Assembly: GCF_014202315.1 (NCBI RefSeq)
Contig: NZ_JACHGN010000006.1
Location: forward strand, 496,001-560,000
DNA from: Thermocatellispora tengchongensis
GTDB taxonomy: Bacteria; Actinomycetota; Actinomycetes; Streptosporangiales; Streptosporangiaceae
Length of the DNA: 64,000 bases
Reading direction: 5' to 3'
Shown here: positions 8,008-15,772 of the stretch, one piece after another
How positions within the stretch are numbered: position 1 is the first letter of the stretch
Layout of the letters: each line of letters begins with the position of its first letter
Made by a program: the position numbers and the translations under genes
Notes under the pieces: generated by a model
Database searches by the model: none
What the model was told of the DNA's origin: nothing
What the model saw: the letters and a program-made list of their open reading frames with translations, nothing else

Positions 8008-8040
8008 GGGGCAGGCCGTCGTCGCGTGACGGCCTGCCCC
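8008..8040. terminator. Strong hairpin terminator between convergent genes
   Basis: A perfect 13-bp stem (GGGGCAGGCCGTC pairing with GACGGCCTGCCCC) with a 7-nt loop, between the MerR gene and the DUF1801 pseudogene. It would serve both strands. Confidence 0.75.
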
Positions 8041-8056
8041 GGGGACGGCGTGCGGA

Positions 8057-8427
8057 TCAGGTGGTCTGGGCGGCTTCCAGGTCGCGCGCCTGGGTGAGCC
8101 AGCCGGTGAACAGGGCCGGGTCGATGTCGCCGGGGCGCGGAGCTTGACCGAGGCCATCTCGCGGGTGCCGGGGACGAGGCGGCCGGAGGGGTCGGTGACG
8201 CGCAGGCCGCGCCAGAGTCCGAAGGTCAGGTGGCCCGGGTAGGACTTGATGAGGCAGACCGGGGAGGCGCCGGGCTTGTCGCCCAGGCTCCATACCGGGT
8301 GGCCGTGCCACAGCGCACCGGTGCCCGGCAGCACCTCCTCGATGAGCCGCACCAGGCGGCCGGCCATGTCGCGCTGGGCCTCGGGCAGGGAGGCGACGTA
8401 CTCGTCGATGGTGGCGAACTTCGGCAT
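8057..8427 (-). pseudogene. DUF1801-family protein, frameshifted
   Basis: From the ATG at 8427 (MPKFATIDEYVASLPEAQRD) the frame encodes a typical DUF1801 protein as far as ASVKLRAP. The rest (GDIDPALFTGWLTQARDL to the stop at 8057) continues in another frame. Inserting one base in the CCCCGG run near 8137-8142 restores a 123-residue protein, so this is a one-base deletion or a sequencing error. DUF1801 proteins often sit beside YCII proteins and ECF sigma factors, as here. It lies 38 bp behind the DUF998 gene and was probably co-transcribed with it. Confidence 0.8.
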
Positions 8428-8465
8428 GTCGGGGTTCCTTTCCGGTCGGGCGGTCGGTGGAGGGC

Positions 8466-9134
8466 TCACAGGGCGCGGAGGCAGCGGGCGGAGACCCAGG
8501 AGACCCAGAGCATGGCGGTGATGGCGCCGGCGGCCAGGGTCAGCGATCCGGCGGTGCCGCCGCTCATCGCCCAGACGTCGCCGAGCAGCAGCGCCGTGCC
8601 GGCGAGGTGGGAGGCCAGGGCGTGGCCGCGCCGGCCGGTACGGCGGAAGTGGTGGCCGAGCAGGTGGCAGGCGATGATCAGGGCGAGGAAGCTGATCGAG
8701 CCGGCGGCCATGTGGCCCAGGCCGTGCCAGCTCAGCGTCCCCGGCCCGGCCGGGGTGCCGGCGGGGAAGCCGTCGCCGGGGTCCATGACGAACACCCCGG
8801 CGGCGATCATGCCGATGCCGGTGACACGGACCAGCCGGGGCGCCCAGGCGCCGCCGGGGGTGCCGTGCAGGGCGCGGCGCAGCCCGGCCGCCCCCGCGAT
8901 CATGAGCACGCCGGCGAGGACGAAGTTGGCGATCTGGAGCCAGCCCAGCGGGCCGTTGCTGAGCGCGCTGAGCGGATGGCGGGTGAGGTCGAAGCCCTCG
9001 CGGGTGGCGGCCTGGGCCAGGGACACCGCGGCCCACAACGGCCCGGAGACGGCCGCGCAGGCGAGCAGGGAGCGGGTGGCCGCCGGAGCCGGCGAGGCGG
9101 TGGCGGCGGGCGCGGGGGCGTGGATCGCGGTCAT
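8466..9134 (-). CDS. DUF998-family membrane protein
   Basis: 222 residues, start at the second in-frame ATG, which has GAAAGG upstream. Five to six hydrophobic segments cover the protein after an Ala/Pro-rich N-terminus. The motifs HPLSALSNGPLGWLQ and FPAGTPAGPG are typical of DUF998 integral membrane proteins, whose function is unknown. It diverges from the YCII gene across a 60-bp palindrome, so both probably answer to the same regulator, most simply the ECF42-type sigma factor encoded at 9673. Confidence 0.8.
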   Translation of the reverse strand: MTAIHAPAPAATASPAPAATRSLLACAAVSGPLWAAVSLAQAATREGFDLTRHPLSALSNGPLGWLQIANFVLAGVLMIAGAAGLRRALHGTPGGAWAPRLVRVTGIGMIAAGVFVMDPGDGFPAGTPAGPGTLSWHGLGHMAAGSISFLALIIACHLLGHHFRRTGRRGHALASHLAGTALLLGDVWAMSGGTAGSLTLAAGAITAMLWVSWVSARCLRAL

Positions 9135-9171
9135 GAGGGGGCCTTTCTGCTCGGTTCGCTTCTCGCCCACA

Positions 9172-9231
9172 CGTCGATCCGGCGATGTGACAGGGAATCA
9201 CCGCGTTCCCTGTCGTATGCCAGGATCGACG
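9172..9231. promoter_or_regulatory. 60-bp imperfect palindrome in the DUF998/YCII divergent promoter region
   Basis: Two 26-nt arms (9172-9197 and 9206-9231) match at 20 of 26 positions around an 8-nt centre, with uninterrupted blocks CGTCGATCC and ACAGGGAA. Each arm reads outward as CCCTGTC...GGATCGACG toward one of the two genes, so this looks like the same promoter placed back to back. TGTCG and CGAC are elements reported for ECF42 promoters, but the 10-nt gap here is shorter than a normal -35/-10 spacer. Confidence 0.6.
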
Positions 9232-9266
9232 CTTGGGCACAGCGACCGAGAAAGGGAACGATCGAG

Positions 9267-9596
9267 ATGCGGTACCTGATGACCACGATTTCCACCGAGA
9301 CCACCCCGGCCCCGGACGAGAGGCTGTACGCGGAGATGGGCGCGTTCATCGAGGAGATGACGGCCAAGGGCATCCTGCTGGCCACCGGCGGGCTGGAGCC
9401 GGGCGGCGTCCGGGTGACCTCGCAGGGGGATGAGATCACGGTGATGGACGGGCCGTTCACCGAGGCCAAGGAGGCCGTCGCCGGGTTCGCGCTGGTGGAG
9501 GTGCGCTCGAAGGAGGAGATGATCGAGCTCGCCCGCCGCTTCCGGAAGATCGTCGGTGACGGGGTGAGCGAGATCCGGCAGGTGTTCGGCCCCTGA
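9267..9596 (+). CDS. YCII-related (DGPF-type) protein
   Basis: 109 residues from an ATG with AAAGGGA upstream. It has the DGPF motif (MDGPFTEAKEAVAGFAL) that marks the YCII/DGPF family, small alpha/beta proteins often controlled by ECF42 sigma factors. The sigma gene starts 76 bp downstream on the same strand, which supports a functional link. The enzymatic or binding role of DGPF proteins is not settled. Confidence 0.9.
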   Translation: MRYLMTTISTETTPAPDERLYAEMGAFIEEMTAKGILLATGGLEPGGVRVTSQGDEITVMDGPFTEAKEAVAGFALVEVRSKEEMIELARRFRKIVGDGVSEIRQVFGP

Positions 9597-9672
9597 CGCC
9601 CACACGGCGCCGCCTCCGCCCGGTGGTCCTTCGAGTTGCCGCCGCGGTGGGGGCGGTGTTGTCATCGTTGCC

Positions 9673-11718
9673 GTGACCGACCTCCATGGCGCCATCGACG
9701 CGGTCTGGAAGCTGGAGTCCGCGAAGATCATCGCCGGGCTGACCCGGCTGGTGCGCGATGTCGGCCTGGCCGAGGAGCTGGCCCAGGACGCCCTGGTCGC
9801 CGCGATGGAGCAGTGGCCGGCCTCCGGCGTGCCGGACAATCCCGGGGCCTGGCTGATGACCATCGCCAGGCGCCGCGCCGTCGATCACATCCGGCGCGCC
9901 CAGCGGCAGGAGCGCGCCCACGAGCAGATCGCGCACGACCTGCGCCGAGACGGCCACGCCGGCCCTCAGGACGAGCATGGCGAGTATGAGGAGCAGGACG
10001 AGCAGGACGAGCACGACGAGCAGGACGACACCCTGCGGCTGATGTTCCTGTCCTGCCATCCGGTGCTGCCGGCGCAGGCACGCGTCGCGCTCACGCTCAA
10101 ACTGCTGGGCGGGCTGAGCGCCGCGGAGATCGCGCGGGCGTTCCTGGTCACCGAGCAGACCATCGCCCGCCGCGTCGCCGAGGCCAAACGGACCCTGTCC
10201 GAGCACCGCGTACGGTTCGAGCTGCCCGGCCGCGAGCACACGGCCGAGCGGCTGTCGTCGGTGCTGGACGTCATCTACCTCATCTTCAACGAGGGGTACG
10301 CGGCGGCGTCCGGGGACGATCTGATGCGCCCCGGGCTGTGCCTGGAGGCGCTGCGGCTGGGCCACATGCTGGCCGGCCTGGCGCCGCACGAGGCCGAGGT
10401 GCACGGCCTGGTCGCGCTGATGGAGATCCAGGCGTCCCGCACGGCCGCGCGCACCGGCCCCTCCGGCGAGCCGATCCGGCTGCACGAGCAGAACCGGGGA
10501 CGCTGGGACCAGTTGCGCATCCGCCGCGGCTTCACCGCGATGCTGCGCGCCCGCGAGGCCGGAGGCACGCCCGGCCCGTACGTGCTGCAGGCCGCCATCG
10601 CGGTGTGCCACGCCCAGGCGCGTACGGCCGAGGACACCGACTGGGCCCGCATCGCGACCCTCTACCAGGCCCTCGCCCGGCTGATGCCCACGCCGATCGT
10701 ACGGCTGAACCAGGCCGTGGCGGTCTCGATGGCGCAGGGGCCGCAGGCGGGCCTGGAACTGGTCGAGGCCCTGACCGCCGACCCTTCGCTGCGGGACTAC
10801 CACCTGCTCCCCAGCGTCCGCGGCGACATGCTGCTGCGGCTGGGACGTCACGACGAGGCCAGGCTGGAGTTCCAGCGTGCGGCCTCCCTCGCCGCCAACG
10901 CCGCCGAACGGGCCTTTCTCCTGCGCCGTGTCGACGAGATCGCCGCCGAGGAGCCCGCGGGCGCCACCCTGGGCCAGGCCGTGCGCGACTTCCTCGGCCG
11001 CCGGGACCTGGACCCCCAGACGCTGCGCTCGTACGGCCAGACGCTGCGGCGCCTGTGCCGGTCCCTGGGCGAGGCGACTCCGCTGGCACGCGTCACCGCC
11101 GAGCAGGTGACCCGTGTGGTCACCGCGGCATGGGGCCGGGCGGCTGTGAAGACCTGGAACCGGCACCTGTCCGCCCTCCGCTCCTTCAGCGCCTGGGCCG
11201 GCCTGGAGGACCTGACCGCGCAGCTCCAGCGCCGCCCCGACACGCCCGCCACGGCCGAGCCCATCGGCCCGGCGCGGCTGGACCTGCTGTGGAGCCGTGC
11301 CGACCTGCCGCTGCGCGAACGCACCCTGTGGCGGCTGCTGCACGAGTCCGGGGCGCCGGTGAGCGCCGTCCTGTCGCTGAACGTCGAGGACATCGACCTC
11401 GACGACCGCCGGGCCCGCGCCGGCCGCACCTGGGTGACCTGGCGCTCCCAGACCGCGCTGCTGCTGCCCGCCCTGATCGCCGGCCGGACCCGCGGGCCGC
11501 TGTTCCTGTCCGACCGGCGTCCCGGCCCCGCCCGCACCCCGGCCGACGGCGACCTGTGCCCGCACACCGGCCGCCGCCGCCTGTCCTACGAGCGTGCCGA
11601 GTACCTGTTCAAGCAGGCCACCCGCCACCTGGACCCGTCGGGCAACGGCTACACGCTCCGCCGGCTCAAACCCCGCGACGTCCCGCCGGGGGAGCTGGAC
11701 GACGCCGTCCGGGCATAG
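9673..11718 (+). CDS. ECF42-type sigma factor fused to a tyrosine-recombinase-like domain
   Basis: 681 residues. Residues 1-190 carry sigma regions 2 and 4 (AEELAQDALVAAMEQWP; LSAAEIARAFLVTEQTIARR). Residues 191-425 match the long helical extension of ECF42 proteins (LIFNEGYAAASGDDL), which usually end there. About 250 more residues follow. Residues 433-525 look like a core-binding SAM-like domain (TLRSYGQTLRRL; WNRHLSALRSF) and 533-681 like a recombinase fold (SGAPVSAVLSLNVEDIDL). The catalytic box I Arg is Pro here, the HxxR box reads YTLRRLKP, and no catalytic Tyr is seen, so recombination is unlikely. An acidic repeat (99-119, EEQDEQDEHDEQDD) replaces the usual sigma linker. The GTG start lacks a good ribosome site but matches where family members begin. 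Confidence 0.85.
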   Translation: MTDLHGAIDAVWKLESAKIIAGLTRLVRDVGLAEELAQDALVAAMEQWPASGVPDNPGAWLMTIARRRAVDHIRRAQRQERAHEQIAHDLRRDGHAGPQDEHGEYEEQDEQDEHDEQDDTLRLMFLSCHPVLPAQARVALTLKLLGGLSAAEIARAFLVTEQTIARRVAEAKRTLSEHRVRFELPGREHTAERLSSVLDVIYLIFNEGYAAASGDDLMRPGLCLEALRLGHMLAGLAPHEAEVHGLVALMEIQASRTAARTGPSGEPIRLHEQNRGRWDQLRIRRGFTAMLRAREAGGTPGPYVLQAAIAVCHAQARTAEDTDWARIATLYQALARLMPTPIVRLNQAVAVSMAQGPQAGLELVEALTADPSLRDYHLLPSVRGDMLLRLGRHDEARLEFQRAASLAANAAERAFLLRRVDEIAAEEPAGATLGQAVRDFLGRRDLDPQTLRSYGQTLRRLCRSLGEATPLARVTAEQVTRVVTAAWGRAAVKTWNRHLSALRSFSAWAGLEDLTAQLQRRPDTPATAEPIGPARLDLLWSRADLPLRERTLWRLLHESGAPVSAVLSLNVEDIDLDDRRARAGRTWVTWRSQTALLLPALIAGRTRGPLFLSDRRPGPARTPADGDLCPHTGRRRLSYERAEYLFKQATRHLDPSGNGYTLRRLKPRDVPPGELDDAVRA

Positions 11719-11751
11719 CGCCCCCGACCGGCGAGATCAGGCCCGGGGCCC

Positions 11752-12396
11752 TCAGGGGAGGATGCCCTCGTGCAGGGCGCGCAGGACGGCGTTGGTGCGG
11801 TCGCGCGCGCCGAGCTTGAGCAGGATCGCGGACACGTGGTTCTTCACCGTGCCCTCGGCCAGGAACAGCGCCCCGGCGATCTCGCGGTTGCTGTACCCCT
11901 CCGCCACCAGCCGCAGCACCTCCAGCTCGCGTTCGGTGAGCTCCTGTTTCGGCAGCGCGCCGGTCCCGGCCGGCGGCGGGCCGGAGCGGATGGCGCGCAG
12001 CAGCCGGTCGGTGATCGAGGGCGCGATGAGCGTGCCGCCGTCGGCCAGGGTGCGCACCGCCCGGGTCAGTTGCTCCAGGGTCACGTCCTTGAGGAGATAG
12101 CCGCGCGCGCCCGCCCGCAGCGCCTCCAGGACGAGCGCGTCGTCGTTGAAGGTCGTCAGCACCAGGACCGGCGTCTCGACGCCGCGCTCCCGCAGGCGCC
12201 GGAGCGTCCAGATGCCGTCGTACCGGGGCATTCGCAGATCCAGCAGGACCACGTCCGGCCCGGCCGCCGCGATGACGTCGAGCGCCGCCCGCCCGTCGCC
12301 GGCCTCGCCCACGACCTCGACCTCGGCGACCTCCAGCAGGCTGCGGATCCCCTGACGGACGAGCGTCTGGTCATCGACCACCACGACCCGGGTCAC
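11752..12396 (-). CDS. NarL/FixJ-family response regulator
   Basis: 214 residues. The receiver domain has Asp8/Asp9 and the phospho-acceptor Asp53 (LLDLRMP), with Lys in LLKDVTLEQL. A LuxR-type helix-turn-helix at about 148-210 (LTERELEVLRLVAEGYSNREIAG) binds DNA. The GTG start overlaps the stop of the upstream histidine kinase (GTGA), so this is its partner. Likely targets include the divergent ABC-2 transporter genes at 13609-15110. Confidence 0.93.
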   Translation of the reverse strand: MTRVVVVDDQTLVRQGIRSLLEVAEVEVVGEAGDGRAALDVIAAAGPDVVLLDLRMPRYDGIWTLRRLRERGVETPVLVLTTFNDDALVLEALRAGARGYLLKDVTLEQLTRAVRTLADGGTLIAPSITDRLLRAIRSGPPPAGTGALPKQELTERELEVLRLVAEGYSNREIAGALFLAEGTVKNHVSAILLKLGARDRTNAVLRALHEGILP

Positions 12397-13496
12397 GACG
12401 CCGGCGCCCGGGCGATGACCTGGAAGCCCTTCCGGCCGTCGATGCTCACATCGCCGCCGAGCGCCTCGAACCGCTCCACGAGCCCGCTCAGCCCGTTGCC
12501 GAGCACCGGGGCGACCGCGCCGCGGCCGTCGTCGGTGGCGGTCAGGCGCACCCCGTCGCCGTCGGGCGCGATGTCGATCCACAGCTCCCGCGCTTCGGCG
12601 TGCCGGATCGTGTTGGTGACGACCTCCTGTACGGCCCGTACGAGCGCGACGGTCTGCTCCTCACCCACCCGTACCTCGGGCGCGACCTCGATCGACACCT
12701 CAAGGCCGGGCAGATCGCGCACGATCCGGCGCAGGGCCGCCGTGAGGTCGGGGGACTCGGTCCGCATCCGCCCGACGGTGGCGCGCACGTCGGCCAGCAG
12801 GTCGCGGGCCACCTGGCCGGCCCGCTCGACATGCTCCCGGGCCCGCTCCCCGTCACGGTGACGCGCCGCCTCCAGCTCCAGGGCGAGCACCGTGAGCTGA
12901 TGGCCGATGAGGTCGTGCAGGTCGCGGGAGATCCGCAGCCGCTCGGCGGTGCGCGCCGACTCCGACAGCAGCACGCTCGCCGCCTGCAGCTCGACGTGCG
13001 CCTCGGTCAGCTTCCGCCGCATCCGCTTCTCCCGCTCGATCGCCAGCGAGCTCAGCAGCGTCGCCACCTGGATCAGCGCGTAGAAGCCGGTGACGAGGGC
13101 CACGTCGGGGGCGCCGCCTCCCGCCCGCAGCATGACCAGGACGAGCACCACGGTGTTGAGCGCCACCACGGCCAGGCCCGCCCACACGGGCACGGCGTAC
13201 GCGCTCACCGCGGCGGCGACCACCAGCAGGACGGGCAGGAGCCCCGGCTGCGCCGCGGACGCCACCACCGCCCACGCGGCCACGACCGCCGCCGCGAGCG
13301 CCGAATGCCGGACCCATCGCGGACGGCCCGAGCCGCCCACGACGACGGTCGCGACGACGAACACCGCGAGCAGCGCGATCCACCATGGCCGGGGGATGGA
13401 CACCTCGATCGTGCCGAGTATGACCGGGCCGCCGACCACGGCCGACACGACGAACATCGCCAGGCCCGACCATTCCTCCGGCCCGAGTCGACGCAT
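12393..13496 (-). CDS. Sensor histidine kinase, NarL-partner type
   Basis: 367 residues: about five membrane helices (12-150) without a large outside sensor domain, a HisKA_3 dimerisation helix with the phospho-acceptor His194 in RISRDLHDLIGHQ, and an HATPase domain with N-box QEVVTNTIRH and GNGLSGLVER. The chosen ATG is 6 nt after a TATCGT box on the minus strand, indicating a leaderless mRNA. It shares its promoter region with the divergent ABC-2 genes, a common layout for sensors of cell-envelope stress or antibiotics. Confidence 0.92.
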   Translation of the reverse strand: MRRLGPEEWSGLAMFVVSAVVGGPVILGTIEVSIPRPWWIALLAVFVVATVVVGGSGRPRWVRHSALAAAVVAAWAVVASAAQPGLLPVLLVVAAAVSAYAVPVWAGLAVVALNTVVLVLVMLRAGGGAPDVALVTGFYALIQVATLLSSLAIEREKRMRRKLTEAHVELQAASVLLSESARTAERLRISRDLHDLIGHQLTVLALELEAARHRDGERAREHVERAGQVARDLLADVRATVGRMRTESPDLTAALRRIVRDLPGLEVSIEVAPEVRVGEEQTVALVRAVQEVVTNTIRHAEARELWIDIAPDGDGVRLTATDDGRGAVAPVLGNGLSGLVERFEALGGDVSIDGRKGFQVIARAPAS

Positions 13497-13502
13497 CGCA
13501 CC

Positions 13503-13508
13503 ACGATA
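13503..13508 (-). promoter_or_regulatory. Leaderless -10 box of the histidine kinase gene
   Basis: TATCGT on the minus strand, 6 nt before the ATG at 13496; no ribosome site present. Confidence 0.5.
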
Positions 13509-13595
13509 ACCCAGGGCGGATCGCCGCCTCGGGTGCCGGAAGTCATGGGTGGAGCGCCTGACCTCCGGCACAGGCGGGCGCCCCGCCGGGCTGCC

Positions 13596-13601
13596 TACCG
13601 T
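13596..13601 (+). promoter_or_regulatory. Leaderless -10 box of the ABC-2 ATPase gene
   Basis: TACCGT, 7 nt before the ATG at 13609, with no purine-rich ribosome site. It mirrors the leaderless start of the divergent kinase gene. Confidence 0.4.
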
Positions 13602-13608
13602 CGTGCCC

Positions 13609-14346
13609 ATGGAAGACGAATCAGCGGCGGTCGTCGCGCGGAACCTCGGCAAACGCTACGGCGGCACGGTCGCGGTGGACGACGTGAGCCTGCGTGTCGA
13701 GACGGGGGAGATCCTCGGCATCCTCGGCGCCAACGGCGCGGGCAAGACCACCACGGTGGAGATGATCGCGGGGCTGCGCAGGCCCGACAGGGGACACGTC
13801 CGCGTGCTCGGCCTCGATCCCCGGCGCGAGCGTGCGAAAGTCCGTCAGGTGCTCGGAATCCAGCTCCAGCAGGCCTCTTTGCACCATGCGCTGACCGTGC
13901 GCGAGCTCATCGAGATGTTCGCCGCCTTCTACCCGGACCCGAGACCCGCCGGGGAGCTCTTGGAGTTCGTCGGGCTGACCTCGCAGCGCGCGACCCGCTT
14001 CGAGAAGCTCTCCGGCGGCCAGCAGCAACGGCTGTCCATCGCGCTGGCCCTCATCGGGCGTCCCCGGGTCGCGATCCTCGACGAGCTGACGACCGGGCTG
14101 GACCCGCGAGCGCGCCGGCAGGTGTGGGCCATGATCGAGCGCCTCCGCGACGAGGAGGTCACGGTCATCCTCGTGTCGCACGCGATGGAGGAGGTGGAAC
14201 GGCTCTGCCATCGCGTCGCCCTTCTCGACGGCGGTCGCCTGACGGCGCTCGACACACCCGCCGGGCTGGTCGCCCGCGCGGGAGCCGGAAACCTCGACGA
14301 GGCGTTCGTCGCCCTGTCCGGGAAGGAACCGGAGGAACCCGCATGA
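13609..14346 (+). CDS. ABC transporter ATP-binding protein (ABC-2 exporter type)
   Basis: 245 residues with Walker A GANGAGKTT, signature LSGGQQQR, Walker B VAILDELTTGLDP and H-loop SHAME. The sequence type is that of DrrA-like ATPases that power drug or antibiotic export. It overlaps the permease gene by ATGA. It is divergent from a histidine kinase/response regulator pair that probably controls it. The ATG at 13609 is preferred over upstream in-frame ATG codons because of the family length and the -10 box. Confidence 0.92.
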   Translation: MEDESAAVVARNLGKRYGGTVAVDDVSLRVETGEILGILGANGAGKTTTVEMIAGLRRPDRGHVRVLGLDPRRERAKVRQVLGIQLQQASLHHALTVRELIEMFAAFYPDPRPAGELLEFVGLTSQRATRFEKLSGGQQQRLSIALALIGRPRVAILDELTTGLDPRARRQVWAMIERLRDEEVTVILVSHAMEEVERLCHRVALLDGGRLTALDTPAGLVARAGAGNLDEAFVALSGKEPEEPA

Positions 14347-15110
14347 GCTCCGCGATCGTCGCCCGCAGCCCCGGCCCCTGCGCGTGGCTGACCCTGATCC
14401 GGTGCGAGGCCAAGATGGTCGTCCGCGACACGGCCGGCCTCGTCGTGCCCATCGGGCTGCCGCTGCTGATCCTCGTGATGAACGCCGCGGCGGCCGGCGA
14501 GCAGGTCGTGGTCAACGGCCGCACCGCCCTGGACGTCCACGTCCTCCCGCTGGTGTTCACCGTTGTGCCGGCCACCATAGGCGTCGTCAACATGCCCAGC
14601 TTCGTGGCCTACTACCGGCGCGCGGGGATCCTGCGCCGGCTCTCGGTCACGCCGGCCTCGCCGGTCATGGTGCTGATCGCCCAGGCCGTGGTGAGCCTGA
14701 TCCAGACGCTCATCGGCATCGGCGCGGCGTTCGCCGTGGCCCTGCTCGTGTTCGACGCCAACCTCCCGGTACGTCCCGCCGCGGCGATCGGCGCCGCGCT
14801 GCTCGCGACGGCGGCGATGTACGCCACCGGCATGATCGTCGCCGCGACGGCGCCCACCCCGAACGCGGCCGTGGCGATCGGGCTCGTGGCCTTCTTCGCT
14901 CTCGGCGCCCTGGGCGGCCTGTTCGGCGGGCGCGAGGCCCTGCCGGAGCCCTTGGCCGTTCTGGGCGAACGGCTCCCGTTCGGAGCCACCGTCGAGTGCG
15001 TGCAGGCCGCCTGGGCCGGCTCGGCGATCGACCCGGTCCACCTGGTGAGCCTCGCCGCGACGATCGTCCTCGGCGGCGTCATCTCGGCGGTGTTCTTCCG
15101 CTGGGACTGA
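14343..15110 (+). CDS. ABC-2 type permease
   Basis: 255 residues with six expected membrane helices and the family motif at MPSFVAYYRRAGILRRLSVTPASP, typical of DrrB-like permeases. It is translated together with the ATPase through an ATGA overlap. The two proteins should form an exporter in the cytoplasmic membrane; the substrate is unknown but likely an amphipathic drug or lipid. Confidence 0.9.
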   Translation: MSSAIVARSPGPCAWLTLIRCEAKMVVRDTAGLVVPIGLPLLILVMNAAAAGEQVVVNGRTALDVHVLPLVFTVVPATIGVVNMPSFVAYYRRAGILRRLSVTPASPVMVLIAQAVVSLIQTLIGIGAAFAVALLVFDANLPVRPAAAIGAALLATAAMYATGMIVAATAPTPNAAVAIGLVAFFALGALGGLFGGREALPEPLAVLGERLPFGATVECVQAAWAGSAIDPVHLVSLAATIVLGGVISAVFFRWD

Positions 15111-15172
15111 CCGGGGCCGGGCACGTACGGAAGGCGCGCGTGGCGCCCCGCCGGCCCGCGCCCCGCATCTGG

Positions 15173-15556
15173 TCAGCCGGTGCGGAGAGAGCGGGCCAGG
15201 GCCAGCCCGCCGAGGACCATGGCGATCAGCCCCGCCGCCAGGGCCATGAAGCCCCCGACTATTCCGTAGCCGGTGCCGGGACCGCCCTCGGCCGCGGCCA
15301 CGACGAGCCCGCCGATGACCGCGCCGGCCAGTCCCGACGCCAGGGCCACGATGGCCCCCCTTCTCCCGGTGCCGGTACGACGCCGGGAGCGGGCCAGGGC
15401 CAGCCCGCCGATGACGATCCCGGCCAGCCCCAGCAGCGCGGCCACCAGGGACCACAGACGCCCGGTGGTCAAGGTGTACGCGCCGGCCGGTGCGGCGAGC
15501 CCGAGACCTCCGGGCAGGGCGGCTGCCGATGCGACGAGCAGGTGACGGACGGACAT
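15173..15556 (-). CDS. DUF6223-family small membrane protein
   Basis: 127 residues, ATG with GAAGGAG upstream. An N-terminal signal-like segment ends in APAGAYTLTTGRLW, followed by three hydrophobic helices. Two of them end in the repeated sequence GGLALARS, so the protein has an internal glycine-zipper-like repeat. DUF6223 proteins occur widely in actinomycetes next to two-component genes; their function is unknown. It diverges from the kinase gene at 15773, whose regulator may control it. Confidence 0.8.
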   Translation of the reverse strand: MSVRHLLVASAAALPGGLGLAAPAGAYTLTTGRLWSLVAALLGLAGIVIGGLALARSRRRTGTGRRGAIVALASGLAGAVIGGLVVAAAEGGPGTGYGIVGGFMALAAGLIAMVLGGLALARSLRTG

Positions 15557-15655
15557 GAGGTGCTCCTTCTCGACGAGGACCCAGTGGCCCGATCCTGTCC
15601 GCCGGACCTGCCGCCGGTCGTCGTGCGGACGCAGTCGATTCGGCGCTGCCGCCGC

Positions 15656-15713
15656 CGCGGTATCCGGCTGCCGCGGACGCGGCAGGAGCCGCGAAGGTAC
15701 CGCGCCCGCGGTA
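15656..15713. promoter_or_regulatory. CGCGGTA repeat cluster, possible response-regulator sites
   Basis: CGCGGTA at 15656-15662, and an inverted pair TACCGCG-CC-CGCGGTA at 15698-15713, in the 216-bp region between the DUF6223 gene and the kinase gene. Short GC-rich motifs recur by chance in such DNA, so this is tentative. Confidence 0.35.
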
Positions 15714-15760
15714 GGCGGCCGATCGTCCGTGCGCAGGAGCCGACCACGGGAGCACCCGGC

Positions 15761-15766
15761 TAGGGT
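15761..15766 (+). promoter_or_regulatory. Leaderless -10 box of the histidine kinase gene
   Basis: TAGGGT, 6 nt before the ATG at 15773; no ribosome site in between. Confidence 0.5.
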
Positions 15767-15772
15767 GCACGC

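Noticed and set aside
9673-11718. Active integrase or mobile element
   Set aside because: The recombinase-like domain lacks the catalytic Arg, His and Tyr, is fused to a sigma factor, and no attachment-site repeats flank it.
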